Part shown: piece by piece, positions 1 to 8,600 of the stretch
Layout: each line of letters opens with the position of its first letter
Position numbering within the stretch: the first letter of the stretch is position 1
Source: Pantoea vagans
Lineage (GTDB): Bacteria; Pseudomonadota; Gammaproteobacteria; Enterobacterales; Enterobacteriaceae
Direction of reading: 5' to 3'
Assembly (NCBI RefSeq): GCF_004792415.1
Contig: NZ_CP038853.1
Coordinates: 3,986,174 to 4,050,173 of the forward strand
DNA: 64,000 nt
The notes under the pieces: model-generated
Told to the model about the DNA's origin: nothing
What the model saw: the letters and a program-made list of their open reading frames with translations, nothing else
The model's database searches: none
Translations under genes and position numbers: made by a program

Positions 1-289
1 GGGCAATAGTCAACGCATGCTGATGAGAGAGCACACCATGTGGAAGCAAATCAGGTCCATTGGGATAGCGAAGCGCGGCATGCTGCCACTCCCCGTCATC
101 GCACAGCGCCTGCATCCAGCCACTCTCCTGCTGAGCGGGCAGATTAAAATGCACGCCGAGCTGACTGATCGGCGAGCCATCGATCAGCAAGACCCGCTCG
201 CCGAGGGTGGCGAGCGCCCAGCCGAGTCCGGCACAAAGAGAGGTTGTGCCAATGCCGCCCCGCACGCCCTGAAGCGCTATCAGCGGCAT
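1..289 (-). CDS. bcsQ: BcsQ, cellulose biosynthesis MinD-like ATPase (5' part only; cut by window edge)
   Basis: Only the first ~96 codons are inside the window; the gene runs off the left edge. The translation begins MPLIALQGVRGGIGTTSL, which is the deviant Walker A of enterobacterial BcsQ/YhjQ (GGIGTTS rather than GGxGKT). BcsQ is a MinD/ParA-family ATPase that, with BcsR, assembles on the cytoplasmic side of the BcsA synthase and is needed for cellulose secretion. Its ATG overlaps the bcsR stop codon (TGATG), so the two are translationally coupled. It heads an E. coli-type operon whose bcsA, bcsB and later genes should lie beyond the window. It differs clearly from the second bcsQ at 14,679-15,482, which has a canonical P-loop. 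Confidence 0.9.
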   Translation of the reverse strand, partial: MPLIALQGVRGGIGTTSLCAGLGWALATLGERVLLIDGSPISQLGVHFNLPAQQESGWMQALCDDGEWQHAALRYPNGPDLLPHGVLSHQHALTIA

Positions 290-486
290 CAGTCAGATTG
301 CTCAGGCTGGCTGGGGAGCGTTTCCGCTAACAGCGGCCAGCGCGACACGATCTCTTTCAGGCGCTCTTCACGTGCAATGTCGACATAGCGAAAAGAGTGC
401 AAAGAAAAGGCGTCACGCAAAGCGCTAATATCATCCTGACGATCGCCGGCAGTGGCGACAGGGGTATAAAGATTTTGGTTTTTCAT
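289..486 (-). CDS. bcsR: BcsR, small cellulose synthase regulatory subunit
   Basis: A 65-residue protein of the BcsR/YhjR family. E. coli YhjR is 62 aa and shares the core pattern of a helix (DDISALRDAF), a short Y/F-x-D-I-x stretch and a closing RWPLLAE motif, all visible here (SRWPLLAE at residues 49-56). In E. coli BcsR forms a complex with BcsQ and helps tether and stabilise the BcsA-associated cytoplasmic assembly and c-di-GMP sensing. The start chosen is the ATG giving MKNQNLY. A longer reading begins upstream but adds a segment with no family counterpart. The gene is divergent from bcsE and its stop overlaps the bcsQ start. Confidence 0.88.
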   Translation of the reverse strand: MKNQNLYTPVATAGDRQDDISALRDAFSLHSFRYVDIAREERLKEIVSRWPLLAETLPSQPEQSD

Positions 487-636
487 TACTTTTCGCCAAA
501 AATAAAACAATGTCAGACTCAGAATGACCGTCTGCGCGCAAAAAAGGGCATTGAAAAAAAATTTCCTGAAACGCGGCATTTGCAGAACATTGTGAGTCAG
601 CCTGTCATTAGCAATGTTCAAATTTCTCAGGTTACA

Positions 637-667
637 TCCAGGCCTGTCTATAATAAGCTAGCCTGGA
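637..667 (+). promoter_or_regulatory. Candidate bcsE promoter: consensus -10 inside an inverted repeat
   Basis: A perfect TATAAT lies at 649-654, about 35 bases upstream of the bcsE ATG. It sits between the arms of a 7-bp inverted repeat, TCCAGGC at 637-643 and GCCTGGA at 661-667. I see no good -35 element. The arrangement would place an operator across the -10 box, but it could also be a leader hairpin. This is inferred from sequence only. Confidence 0.4.
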
Positions 668-689
668 CTGGAAAAATAACGAATTCAAT

Positions 690-2228
690 ATGAAAAATTC
701 TTTTTCGCTAGGGCTGTTGCATGTTCAGCCTGAATTAACGGCATTGCAAACCCCTGGCTGTTATTGGGTCACTTGTGCACGGCAGGATGACGCCCGCACT
801 TTTATTCGACAGGTGATTTCACATCAGCAGGCCGTCACGCTAATCAGCGCTGATCAGCCGCCGCGTGATTTACTGACGCCCGACCCGGTCGGCGGTCCTG
901 ACCGTATCCCGCTGTTTTCTCTTCCCAAAAGCAAACGAAGTCTGTTGCAGCTGGAAAGTGATTTTCTGCGCACGTTCGGCAGTAAAAATGGCCTGGTGAT
1001 ATTTAACAGCAGCGCAGCGCAATGGGATAAGCTCGATGACGCCGAATTAACGCGGTGGATAAAGGGTATGCGCCACACGCTGCATAAAAGAAAACTCACG
1101 CTGTTAATCGTGACGTCCGGTTCCACTATAATAAACCTGAGTAATAATCTTCAGCGTTATTTTCGTCAGCTGGATGGCGTGGCGCATTTGGGTTTTCAGC
1201 AGGATAGCTGGCAGTATCGAATTAACTGGTGGTATGCCGCAGAACGCCTGCTGGCCGATCGTGCAATACGCCTGGGCTGTGAAGAAGATCGTTTCTTTAC
1301 GTTAAATGAAAATCAGGAACCGCTGAGCCTTAATGACGAGCAGCATTATCTTGCGGACAAAATCGTGCTTGAGGGTGCACCGCCACTTTCACGCCAGTGG
1401 CAACTCTTTGATGATAATGAGCAGGTCTGGTTACGGGCTCAACAGGCCAATGCCGCAACGGTTATTTTCAGCCTGACCCGAAGCGACCTGATCAACGAAC
1501 TGGCGAAGTTTGTACACAGCCTGCGACGCGGACGCGGCAACGGCCTGAAAATTGTGGTGCGCGAGATGGGTGCCAGCCTGCGTTACAGCGACGAGCGTCT
1601 GCTGCTGGCCTGCGGGGTAAACGTTATTGTGCCGACCAACGCGCCCATGTCGCGGTTTCTGACCACGCTGGAAGGCGTTCAGGGACAGGTGTTTAACCGT
1701 CGCGTTCCCGCCAGTCTTGAGGCGTTAACCGCATCGTTGCAGCCTCTGCATGAAAAAGGCTACCTGCGGCTTGACGCCTTCTGCCAGTCGGTCAGCCAGT
1801 TGATCAGTAATACTTTGCTGCCGGAAAATGATAAGGGCCTGCTGGTGGCGTTGCGGCCGGTGCCACAGCTTAAACCGCAGCAGATCCTGACACTTTGTAA
1901 GCCGCGCCGCTTTGGCGATCTGGTCACGGTACTGGAAGATCGCGTCATTCTGTTTCTCTCCTCCTGCCGCTATAACGATCTTGATAAAGCATTGAAATAT
2001 ATATTTTCACTGCCTCACGACGAGCTGTTTGCAAACCGAATGGTCTGGTTCGAGGATAATCAGATTTTTGCGGAAGTCAGCAATATTAAGAAACTGACGC
2101 CCATGGCGATTCAGGATCTGACGCCGGTATCAGAGACAACACGTGCCGCCGTTGAGCGCCATCACGAAACGCAGGAACGCTCAGCCCCCCTGCCCATCAC
2201 TTTACTGCCGGAGAATGAATCCCGATGA
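690..2228 (+). CDS. bcsE: BcsE, c-di-GMP-binding cellulose regulator
   Basis: A 512-residue protein matching enterobacterial BcsE (E. coli 523 aa). BcsE has an N-terminal degenerate RecA-like/NTPase domain, a degenerate receiver domain and a C-terminal degenerate GGDEF domain that binds c-di-GMP through an I-site RxxD. Such a motif, RFGD, is present at residues 407-410. In E. coli it docks on BcsF and the BcsR/Q complex at the inner membrane and maximises cellulose output. The gene starts a plus-strand bcsEFG operon and overlaps bcsF by four bases. The start follows a weak Shine-Dalgarno, but the N-terminus matches the family. There is no signal peptide, consistent with a cytoplasmic location. 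Confidence 0.93.
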   Translation: MKNSFSLGLLHVQPELTALQTPGCYWVTCARQDDARTFIRQVISHQQAVTLISADQPPRDLLTPDPVGGPDRIPLFSLPKSKRSLLQLESDFLRTFGSKNGLVIFNSSAAQWDKLDDAELTRWIKGMRHTLHKRKLTLLIVTSGSTIINLSNNLQRYFRQLDGVAHLGFQQDSWQYRINWWYAAERLLADRAIRLGCEEDRFFTLNENQEPLSLNDEQHYLADKIVLEGAPPLSRQWQLFDDNEQVWLRAQQANAATVIFSLTRSDLINELAKFVHSLRRGRGNGLKIVVREMGASLRYSDERLLLACGVNVIVPTNAPMSRFLTTLEGVQGQVFNRRVPASLEALTASLQPLHEKGYLRLDAFCQSVSQLISNTLLPENDKGLLVALRPVPQLKPQQILTLCKPRRFGDLVTVLEDRVILFLSSCRYNDLDKALKYIFSLPHDELFANRMVWFEDNQIFAEVSNIKKLTPMAIQDLTPVSETTRAAVERHHETQERSAPLPITLLPENESR

Positions 2229-2422
2229 ACCTGATGGATTGGGTACAGATTGCGCTGCTGATCGTTGTTATCTTGCTGATTTTAAAGCCGGTCTGGCATC
2301 AGTGGCTGCCGCGTCGCTGGAACGGCCTGCTGAATCGGCTGTTGCCTGCTCGCGCGCTGAAGTCTGAAGGTCACTGGCAGCGTCAATCTCCAAAAACGGA
2401 TGCAAAAATTAATGAAAAATGA
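2225..2422 (+). CDS. bcsF: BcsF, membrane anchor for BcsE
   Basis: A 65-residue protein with one N-terminal transmembrane helix (about residues 5-26: WVQIALLIVVILLILKPVW) and a basic cytoplasmic tail. This is the BcsF/YhjT architecture (E. coli 63 aa). BcsF recruits BcsE to the inner membrane and cooperates with BcsG in phosphoethanolamine modification of cellulose. The ATG overlaps the bcsE stop (ATGA) and the 3' end overlaps the start of bcsG, which indicates tight translational coupling. Confidence 0.9.
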   Translation: MNLMDWVQIALLIVVILLILKPVWHQWLPRRWNGLLNRLLPARALKSEGHWQRQSPKTDAKINEK

Positions 2423-4076
2423 TCAACCCGCTGCGGCCCACTCTTCCCGGTTGTGGTCCTGCTGGCGCGGACTGGGCGGCTGGAACTTCTACTTTTTAGT
2501 CAAATTCGCCCTGCTGTGGTACGGCTACCTCAACTTTCATGCCCTGAGCAATCTGGTGTTTCTCGCCTGGCTGCTTTTCCCGCTGCCGTCGGTTCGCCTG
2601 CATCGCCTGCGCCACTGGGTCTCGATCCCGGTTGGCTTCGCGCTGTTCTGGCATGATACCTGGCTGCCGGGACTCAGCAGCATTCTCAGCCAGGGCGATC
2701 AGCTGGCGGGCTTCTCGGGTGCGTACCTGCTTGATCTGGCTGACCGTTTTATCAACTGGCAAATGGTGGGTGCCCTGTTTGTTCTGCTGGTGCTCTATCT
2801 GTTTATTTCGCAGTGGGTTCGCATCACCGTGCTGGTTTCATTGATGCTGATCTGGCTCAACGTGCTGACCATTGCGGGTCCGGCGATGTCGCTGCTGCCG
2901 ACCCGCGCGACGACCCCGCAGGTGGTGCTGAATCAGACACCGGCTGCTGCCAGCCAGGCGGCGGCCGTGCCGGATGGGCTCGATCAGTCAGCCGCGCCCA
3001 CCAGCGCCAGCCTGACCGCCTGGCTCAGCCGTTTTTATGAGAGTGAGCGCAAGCGCGTCACCCATTTCCCTGACAGCCTGCCGGCCGATTCGCAGCCGTT
3101 CGACATCCTGGTGATCAACATCTGTTCACTCGCCTGGTCCGACATGGATGCCTCCCAGCTGCGTAATCATCCGCTGTGGCAGCACTTTGACATCATGCTG
3201 ACCAACTATAACTCCGCCACCAGCTACAGCGGACCGGCGGGGATCCGTCTGCTGCGTGCCAGCTGCGGTCAGACTTCGCACAGCGAACTCTACAAACCCA
3301 CCGATTCACGCTGTTATCTGTTCGATAATCTGGCGAAGCTGGGCTTTAAAGAGCAGCTGATGATGGATCACACCGGCGTGTTCGGTAACTATCTCAAGGA
3401 ACTGCGCGAGGGTGGCGATATTCAGGCACCGCTGATGTCGCAGGCGGGTATTGCCCCGGAGCTGACCTCATTCGACGGCTCGCCGGTGCTTAACGATGCC
3501 CAGCTGTTGCAGCGCTGGCTTGACGATCGCAGCAAGAGCAGCGATGCACGCAGCGCCACCTTCTACAACCTGATCCCGCTGCACGACGGTACCCGTGAGC
3601 TGGGCAGCACCCAGACTGCCCCGTGGAAGCCGCGCGCTCAGCTGCTGTTTGATCAAATCGACGCCTTCCTCACCCAGCTGGAGAAGTCGGGCCGCCGGGT
3701 GATGGTGCTGGTGGTGCCGGAGCATGGCGCCGCACTTGAGGGCGATAAGATGCAGATGTCAGGCCTGCGGGATATTCCCAGCCCTGCCATTACGCATGTG
3801 CCTGTGGGGATTAAGTTTGTCGGCATGAAGGCCCCGCATCAGGGACAATCCCTCAATATTGATGCACCGACCAGCCTGCTGGCGATTTCAGAAATTATGT
3901 CGCGGGTGGTGGACGGACAGGTATTTAATGCGCCGAATGTGAATATGTCGGTATTGACCGACAAACTGCCGCAGACACCGGTGGTGTCGGAAAACGACGG
4001 GGCGGTGGTGATGATGTATCAGGGCAAGCCCTGGATCAGGCTCAACGGCGGCGACTGGGTGCCCTATCCGCAGTAA
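2412..4076 (+). CDS. bcsG: BcsG, cellulose phosphoethanolamine transferase
   Basis: A 554-residue inner-membrane enzyme that transfers phosphoethanolamine from phosphatidylethanolamine to glucose units of nascent cellulose. The N-terminal half has several membrane helices (about residues 24-160), followed by a periplasmic alkaline-phosphatase-fold domain. The zinc/active-site region is recognisable: C238 in VINICSL and the nucleophile candidate S273 in SATSYSGPA, which match E. coli C243 and S278. The C-terminus WVPYPQ is identical to E. coli. I chose the ATG at 2412 because the distance to the first conserved LW matches E. coli exactly; an ATG 12 bases upstream is possible. It is last in the bcsEFG operon. 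Confidence 0.93.
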   Translation: MKNDQPAAAHSSRLWSCWRGLGGWNFYFLVKFALLWYGYLNFHALSNLVFLAWLLFPLPSVRLHRLRHWVSIPVGFALFWHDTWLPGLSSILSQGDQLAGFSGAYLLDLADRFINWQMVGALFVLLVLYLFISQWVRITVLVSLMLIWLNVLTIAGPAMSLLPTRATTPQVVLNQTPAAASQAAAVPDGLDQSAAPTSASLTAWLSRFYESERKRVTHFPDSLPADSQPFDILVINICSLAWSDMDASQLRNHPLWQHFDIMLTNYNSATSYSGPAGIRLLRASCGQTSHSELYKPTDSRCYLFDNLAKLGFKEQLMMDHTGVFGNYLKELREGGDIQAPLMSQAGIAPELTSFDGSPVLNDAQLLQRWLDDRSKSSDARSATFYNLIPLHDGTRELGSTQTAPWKPRAQLLFDQIDAFLTQLEKSGRRVMVLVVPEHGAALEGDKMQMSGLRDIPSPAITHVPVGIKFVGMKAPHQGQSLNIDAPTSLLAISEIMSRVVDGQVFNAPNVNMSVLTDKLPQTPVVSENDGAVVMMYQGKPWIRLNGGDWVPYPQ

Positions 4077-4105
4077 CGCATTATTGCCGGATAGCAGAAG
4101 TATGA

Positions 4106-4175
4106 GTCAGGCGCGGCTCAGCGCCTGACATACCGGGTTATCAGCCACAGAACGGCGGCCAGCGCCGCCGTTCTG
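4106..4175. terminator. Two strong hairpins between convergent bcsG and bcsZ
   Basis: Hairpin 1 (4106-4129) has the 9-bp stem GTCAGGCGC/GCGCCTGAC. Hairpin 2 (4148-4175) has a perfect 11-bp stem CAGAACGGCGG/CCGCCGTTCTG with a 6-base loop. Neither is followed by a clear T-run, so they may act as transcript 3'-end protectors or weak bidirectional terminators between the two convergent cellulose operons. Confidence 0.5.
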
Positions 4176-4182
4176 CGATTGA

Positions 4183-5190
4183 TCAGCGCTTCTCCTGAAA
4201 CGCCTGCCAGGTCAGCAACTGCAGGCTGGCAGAGAAGTAGTTCTGATCGGCAGCCAGCTTATCGCTCAGATAGCCGGTCTCATTCAGCGTCAGGTCTCGC
4301 ACCGCCAGCAGACCGCCCTCAAGGTGGTAAGGAGCTGGTGCATTCGCCAGCACATCGAACCAGGCGGGGGTCAGCATGCGGCTGTAACCCTGCCAGACGC
4401 GCTGAAACGGCACCAGCGCCAGACTGTGCGGGTCATACCACCAGATGTTCAGCGGCACGCGAATCGCGTCGTAGCTGAAGCGGTTTGAGTAACCCACCGC
4501 TGGCGCAACCGACCCATCCGCATTCAGCGCGACCCAGTCCAGTGGCAGGCCAGTTTTACCAAAGCTCAGCTTACCCAGCAGATCAAAACCATCGTTAATC
4601 AGCTTATCCCAGACCTGCAGATGACTGCGCTCGCCAAACTCCCGCCACGCCTGAAACAGGAAGTACGAAGGATTCAGCACCACATAGCTGGTTTTATTGA
4701 AGCCCTGCGCGCCCGGCAGCAGGACGGTATGGCCGCCGAAGCTCGTGACATCCAGCTTGATGATCGCGCGCTGAATGCGGTCTGACTCCTGCTGGTAACT
4801 CTCCACCTGCCATTTCTGTGCGGCGCGCTGTAGCGCCCATGCCAGCAGCACATCGCCATCCGAGGCGTTATTTTTGTCGGCAACCGGGTTGTCACTGCCC
4901 GGCACATAGCGCCAGTAGAAGAGATCGGTCTGCGGATTACGCAGCTGAGTGCGCGTCCACTGCCACAGCCGATCAAAGGTGGCGCGATCGTTGTTGGCCA
5001 CCGCCAGCAACATGCCATACCCCTGACCTTCGGTGTGACTGACATTGTTATTGGCGGTATCCGTGATCCGCCCTTCGGCGGTCAGAAAACGACTTTTAAA
5101 GGTATCCCAGCCGCTGGCATTGGCCTGCGCGCTGCAGGCCAGCAGTAAAACAGAGCAGATCCAGCCCATCCAGAATGGCTTACGTTTCAT
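4183..5190 (-). CDS. bcsZ: BcsZ, periplasmic endo-1,4-beta-glucanase (GH8)
   Basis: A 335-residue glycoside hydrolase family 8 cellulase. A signal peptide is visible (about residues 1-25, SVLLLACSAQANA). The catalytic acid and base correspond to E54 (SHTEGQGYGM) and D241 (NRFSYDAIRVP), matching E. coli BcsZ E55 and D243. BcsZ trims cellulose in the periplasm and tunes fibril output. Here it is the last gene of the operon, after bcsD, whereas in E. coli it sits between bcsB and bcsC. The bcsD stop is only 8 bases upstream, and the gene ends opposite convergent bcsG. Confidence 0.95.
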   Translation of the reverse strand: MKRKPFWMGWICSVLLLACSAQANASGWDTFKSRFLTAEGRITDTANNNVSHTEGQGYGMLLAVANNDRATFDRLWQWTRTQLRNPQTDLFYWRYVPGSDNPVADKNNASDGDVLLAWALQRAAQKWQVESYQQESDRIQRAIIKLDVTSFGGHTVLLPGAQGFNKTSYVVLNPSYFLFQAWREFGERSHLQVWDKLINDGFDLLGKLSFGKTGLPLDWVALNADGSVAPAVGYSNRFSYDAIRVPLNIWWYDPHSLALVPFQRVWQGYSRMLTPAWFDVLANAPAPYHLEGGLLAVRDLTLNETGYLSDKLAADQNYFSASLQLLTWQAFQEKR

Positions 5191-5198
5191 TTCTGATC

Positions 5199-5642
5199 CT
5201 ATTGATATCGATAGTGCAGCGTACTGCCATCGTTGAGTTCAAGCGTCACCGGCACCATTCTGCTGCCGCCCTGGCCCTGCAACCAGCCTGAAAAAAGCCC
5301 GGCGATGACCGCACCAAACGCCGCCTGCCAGTCAGCCGGAGAATGGCGATTGTCGCCTGCCGGTAAGGCGTGATACGCAATCAGCAGCGCCTTCTCTTCC
5401 GGCTGAAGCTGCACAAAGCCCCAGTTAAACCGCGCCAGTTGCAGGTTGGCCTCACGCTCCAGATCCTGCACGGTGCGCGACTCTGGCAAAGGATAGCGGG
5501 TCGCCAGCGATTCACCCATCCTGTAGAGAAAAGCTTCCGCCTCCTGCTGACCGGCGTTGGCGATCATCCCGTCAATCAGCACGCTGACCAGGTCAAACCA
5601 GCCCGGCTGATAAGGATGTGATACCCCCGAATGCTCACTCAT
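5199..5642 (-). CDS. bcsD: BcsD, cellulose crystallinity scaffold subunit
   Basis: A 147-residue protein of the BcsD/AxCesD family (about 156 aa in Komagataeibacter). BcsD forms octameric rings that help align glucan chains for crystalline cellulose secretion. Its presence marks the second cluster as the bcsD-containing class, which E. coli lacks. The sequence shows the expected N-terminal helical part and a C-terminal strand region (VPVTLELNDGSTLHYRY). The start overlaps the bcsC stop (TAATG) and bcsZ follows after 8 bases. The proline-rich BcsP encoded upstream is a plausible partner, by analogy with proline-rich partners of BcsD elsewhere. Confidence 0.85.
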   Translation of the reverse strand: MSEHSGVSHPYQPGWFDLVSVLIDGMIANAGQQEAEAFLYRMGESLATRYPLPESRTVQDLEREANLQLARFNWGFVQLQPEEKALLIAYHALPAGDNRHSPADWQAAFGAVIAGLFSGWLQGQGGSRMVPVTLELNDGSTLHYRYQ

Positions 5643-8600
5643 TACTTCTCTCCGAACAGGTAACGGACATAGAGCCGGGCGCTGCTTTCGTTGTAGTCAC
5701 CAAAGGTGTCATAACCCAGCTGGCCGCCAATCGTCACATCTTTATTGAGTTTGTAGTCCGCCCCGGCGTGCAGGTTATAGCCGATGCCGTTTTTACTGCC
5801 GCCAGAGTAGTACGCGTCTTTCACGCTGCCGCTGGCAGCAAGGGATGCCAGCTCTGACTGCAGGCTGGCATCCGCCGGGAAGTACGCGCTCTTATCCTGA
5901 CTGTAGGTCTGATAACCGGCGGCACCGCCAATATTCACTTTGAGATCGTCAAACTTGCGTGAGAACTCTATCGGGAACGAGACCGACGCGTAGTTCTGCG
6001 GGCTGAAGTAGCCGCCCTGCCCGTAGCTGAAGTAGCTGAGGTTTTTTGAGAAGTCCATCCACGCCAGACTCATGCCCACTTTCAGCTCGCGGTCGTCACT
6101 GTGGAACGGACGAACATACGCCCCGGCGGTCGCCTGCAGGTTATTGTTGCTGGCAACATTTTCACCAAGGTAGCTGTAAGCGCCGCCGCCAGCGTAGAAG
6201 CCCGCATCGCCATTATCGTAGCTTAACAGGGCGTTCGCGCCGTTCTTCGTGACGCGTCCCCAGCGTTTGCCGCTGGCTTTATCTTCTGCGCCGACGTAAG
6301 AGAGCAGGCTGTCGGTAATCGCGCGACGCTCACCGGTCAGGATCAGCGTCAGGAAGTCGGTGAGTTTCGGTGACCACTGCACCCCCCCGACCAGCGTACT
6401 GAGATCCTGGCCCAGCGGCGTACTGCCGATATCCACTTTGTAGCTATCGCCCTTCAGCGCCAGATTCAGCTCGACGCCAGAAGCGGTCTGCGAATCGGTG
6501 GTCGCGTTGGGCAGATCATTCACCGTCGCGCCGCCTGCGGCCACAACGCGGCCCTGGCTCAGCGCATTGGTGCCGAAACGACGCCAGGCATCGGCGGCGC
6601 CACTGCCTGCCGTGAGTGAGACCGGCGTGGCGGTAAAGTCGAGGCGCGCCGTTTCAAACGGCACGGTGGAGAAGGTCAGCGGCGCTTTGGCTTCCGTCAG
6701 TTTGCTCAGGCCCGACTCGCCGTCGCGCCCGCGCACCTGCACCATGCCCTGACTCCAGGTAGCCGTTTTCTCCTGCAGCGAATCCATCATGGTATTGACG
6801 TCATGCAGAACCTGTGACTGCTGAGAAACCGTTGTGCTGCCCGCAGCCGGTTCGCCCTGTGATGTCACGCCAGCAGTCTGGCCCACCGGTGCCGCCTGCC
6901 ACGGCAGCACGGTGCCGTAGCTGGACGGTGAGCGTCCCACCGGCGAGGTGGTGCGGTTGATAAACGGATTGTCCGCCAGTGCCAGGCCGCCCACGGTCGG
7001 CACGCTGCCAGGCTGCGCGCCCTGCAGGCCAGTCAGCTGCGCGCGCGCGGAACGCAGATACGCCATCGCCTGTGAATGGTTGCCATTGGCTTCGGCGACA
7101 CGTGCCAGCAACAGCAGGCGATCCGGCGTCTGCGTGGTGGTGTTAAGGCCGCGGCTCAGCTCGTTAGCACGCGGCACATTGTTCTGCGCCAGCGCGACGT
7201 TGATGGCCCCGACGCGCGCATCCTGGGTCGGCGTATCCTGGGTCATCAGGTAGTCATAGACTACGCCCGCATCCCGGTTCATCTTGCCGTCCTGATAGAG
7301 GCGGGCCATCGCGAACATCAGGTCGCGGTTCTGCGGATCCTGCTGCAGCGCGCCAATCAGCTTGTCATAAGCCACCGCGTACTGCCGCTGCTGCCGCAGG
7401 CGATCCACTTCGTTAATCAGATAGCCGTTACGAATACCCGCGAGCTGCGTCGGGGTGCTGCGCGCCTGCAGCTCCGGGTTGCTGAGGAAGCGCTGCGCCT
7501 CACCGCCGAGGCCCGCCTGATTCAGCACCGCCATCTGCGCGGCATAATCGCCCGCGTTGCCCTGCACGCCACGCTGCAGGTTCGTCCGCACCACCGACAC
7601 CGCGCTGGTGAGATCGCCCGCCTTTGCCAGCTTCTGCGCCAGGTTTCCGGCATCCACCGGATTAGCGGGCGGCATGACCGTGAGCGCTTTCAGGGTATTG
7701 GCGGCGGCGGCCGTCGCGCCCTGCGCCAGGTACTGATCGGCGGTGCTCATCTGCAGATTGAAATTCACCCGCTGCGCCAGTTCACGCATCGCCGCCGTCT
7801 GCGCATTGGCAGGAATGCGCGCCAGCAACGCGCTGGCCTGCTGCCAGCCACCGCTTTCGCTGGCGTTCAGCGCACCGGCATAGAGTTCGCTGGTGCTGGC
7901 CCCGTTGCGCATCACCGGCTGCATCACGTTGGCCGCCAGCAGCGTATCGCCCTGCTGACGATAGAGCCGGGCTAAATCGAGCCGCAGCCAGCCATCAGAG
8001 GGATAGCGCTGAATGCCCTGCTGCAGCGTCGCGATGGCAGCGGCGTTGTTACCGGCCGCCAGCTGACGCTTTGCCTGCTGACGCAGCGCATCCGCTTCAT
8101 TGGCCCGTGGCGTCACGCTCTGACGCACGCTATCCGGCAGTGCCCCCAGCAGCGTACTGGCTTCGGCACTGCGATTCTGCTGACGCAGAACGTAGAACAG
8201 CCCTTCTTTGGCGCTGCGGTTATCCGCATCACTTTGCAGAATGGTGCGGTAGATCTGCTCCGCCTGCTCAGGCTGATTGGTGCGGCGCAGCACGTCGGCG
8301 CGGAACAGTCTGGCGGCCAGCCCTTTTTCACCGTCAGCCTGGACCAGCGGTTCGCTTAAGGTCAGCGCCTGCGCGCTGTCGCCGTTTTTCAGCGCCTGCT
8401 GCGCGCTGGCCAGCTGCGCATAAAAGCGGGCATCGTCGGCCTGCTGCTGGCGCGAGGAACCCTGATCGCCGCCCTGCTGAGCAGAGCGCTGCAGATAATC
8501 AGCCGCTTCCTGATAACGTCCGGCTCGCTGGGCCACATAGCCCATGCCCGCTAACGCATCGGCATCCTGGGGATTGGCTCCCAGTACTTTTTCAAAGCTG

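Noticed and set aside
7076..7975. A 299-codon plus-strand frame inside bcsC
   Set aside because: Antisense shadow of the TPR region, very rich in Arg, His and Gln, with no start signal.
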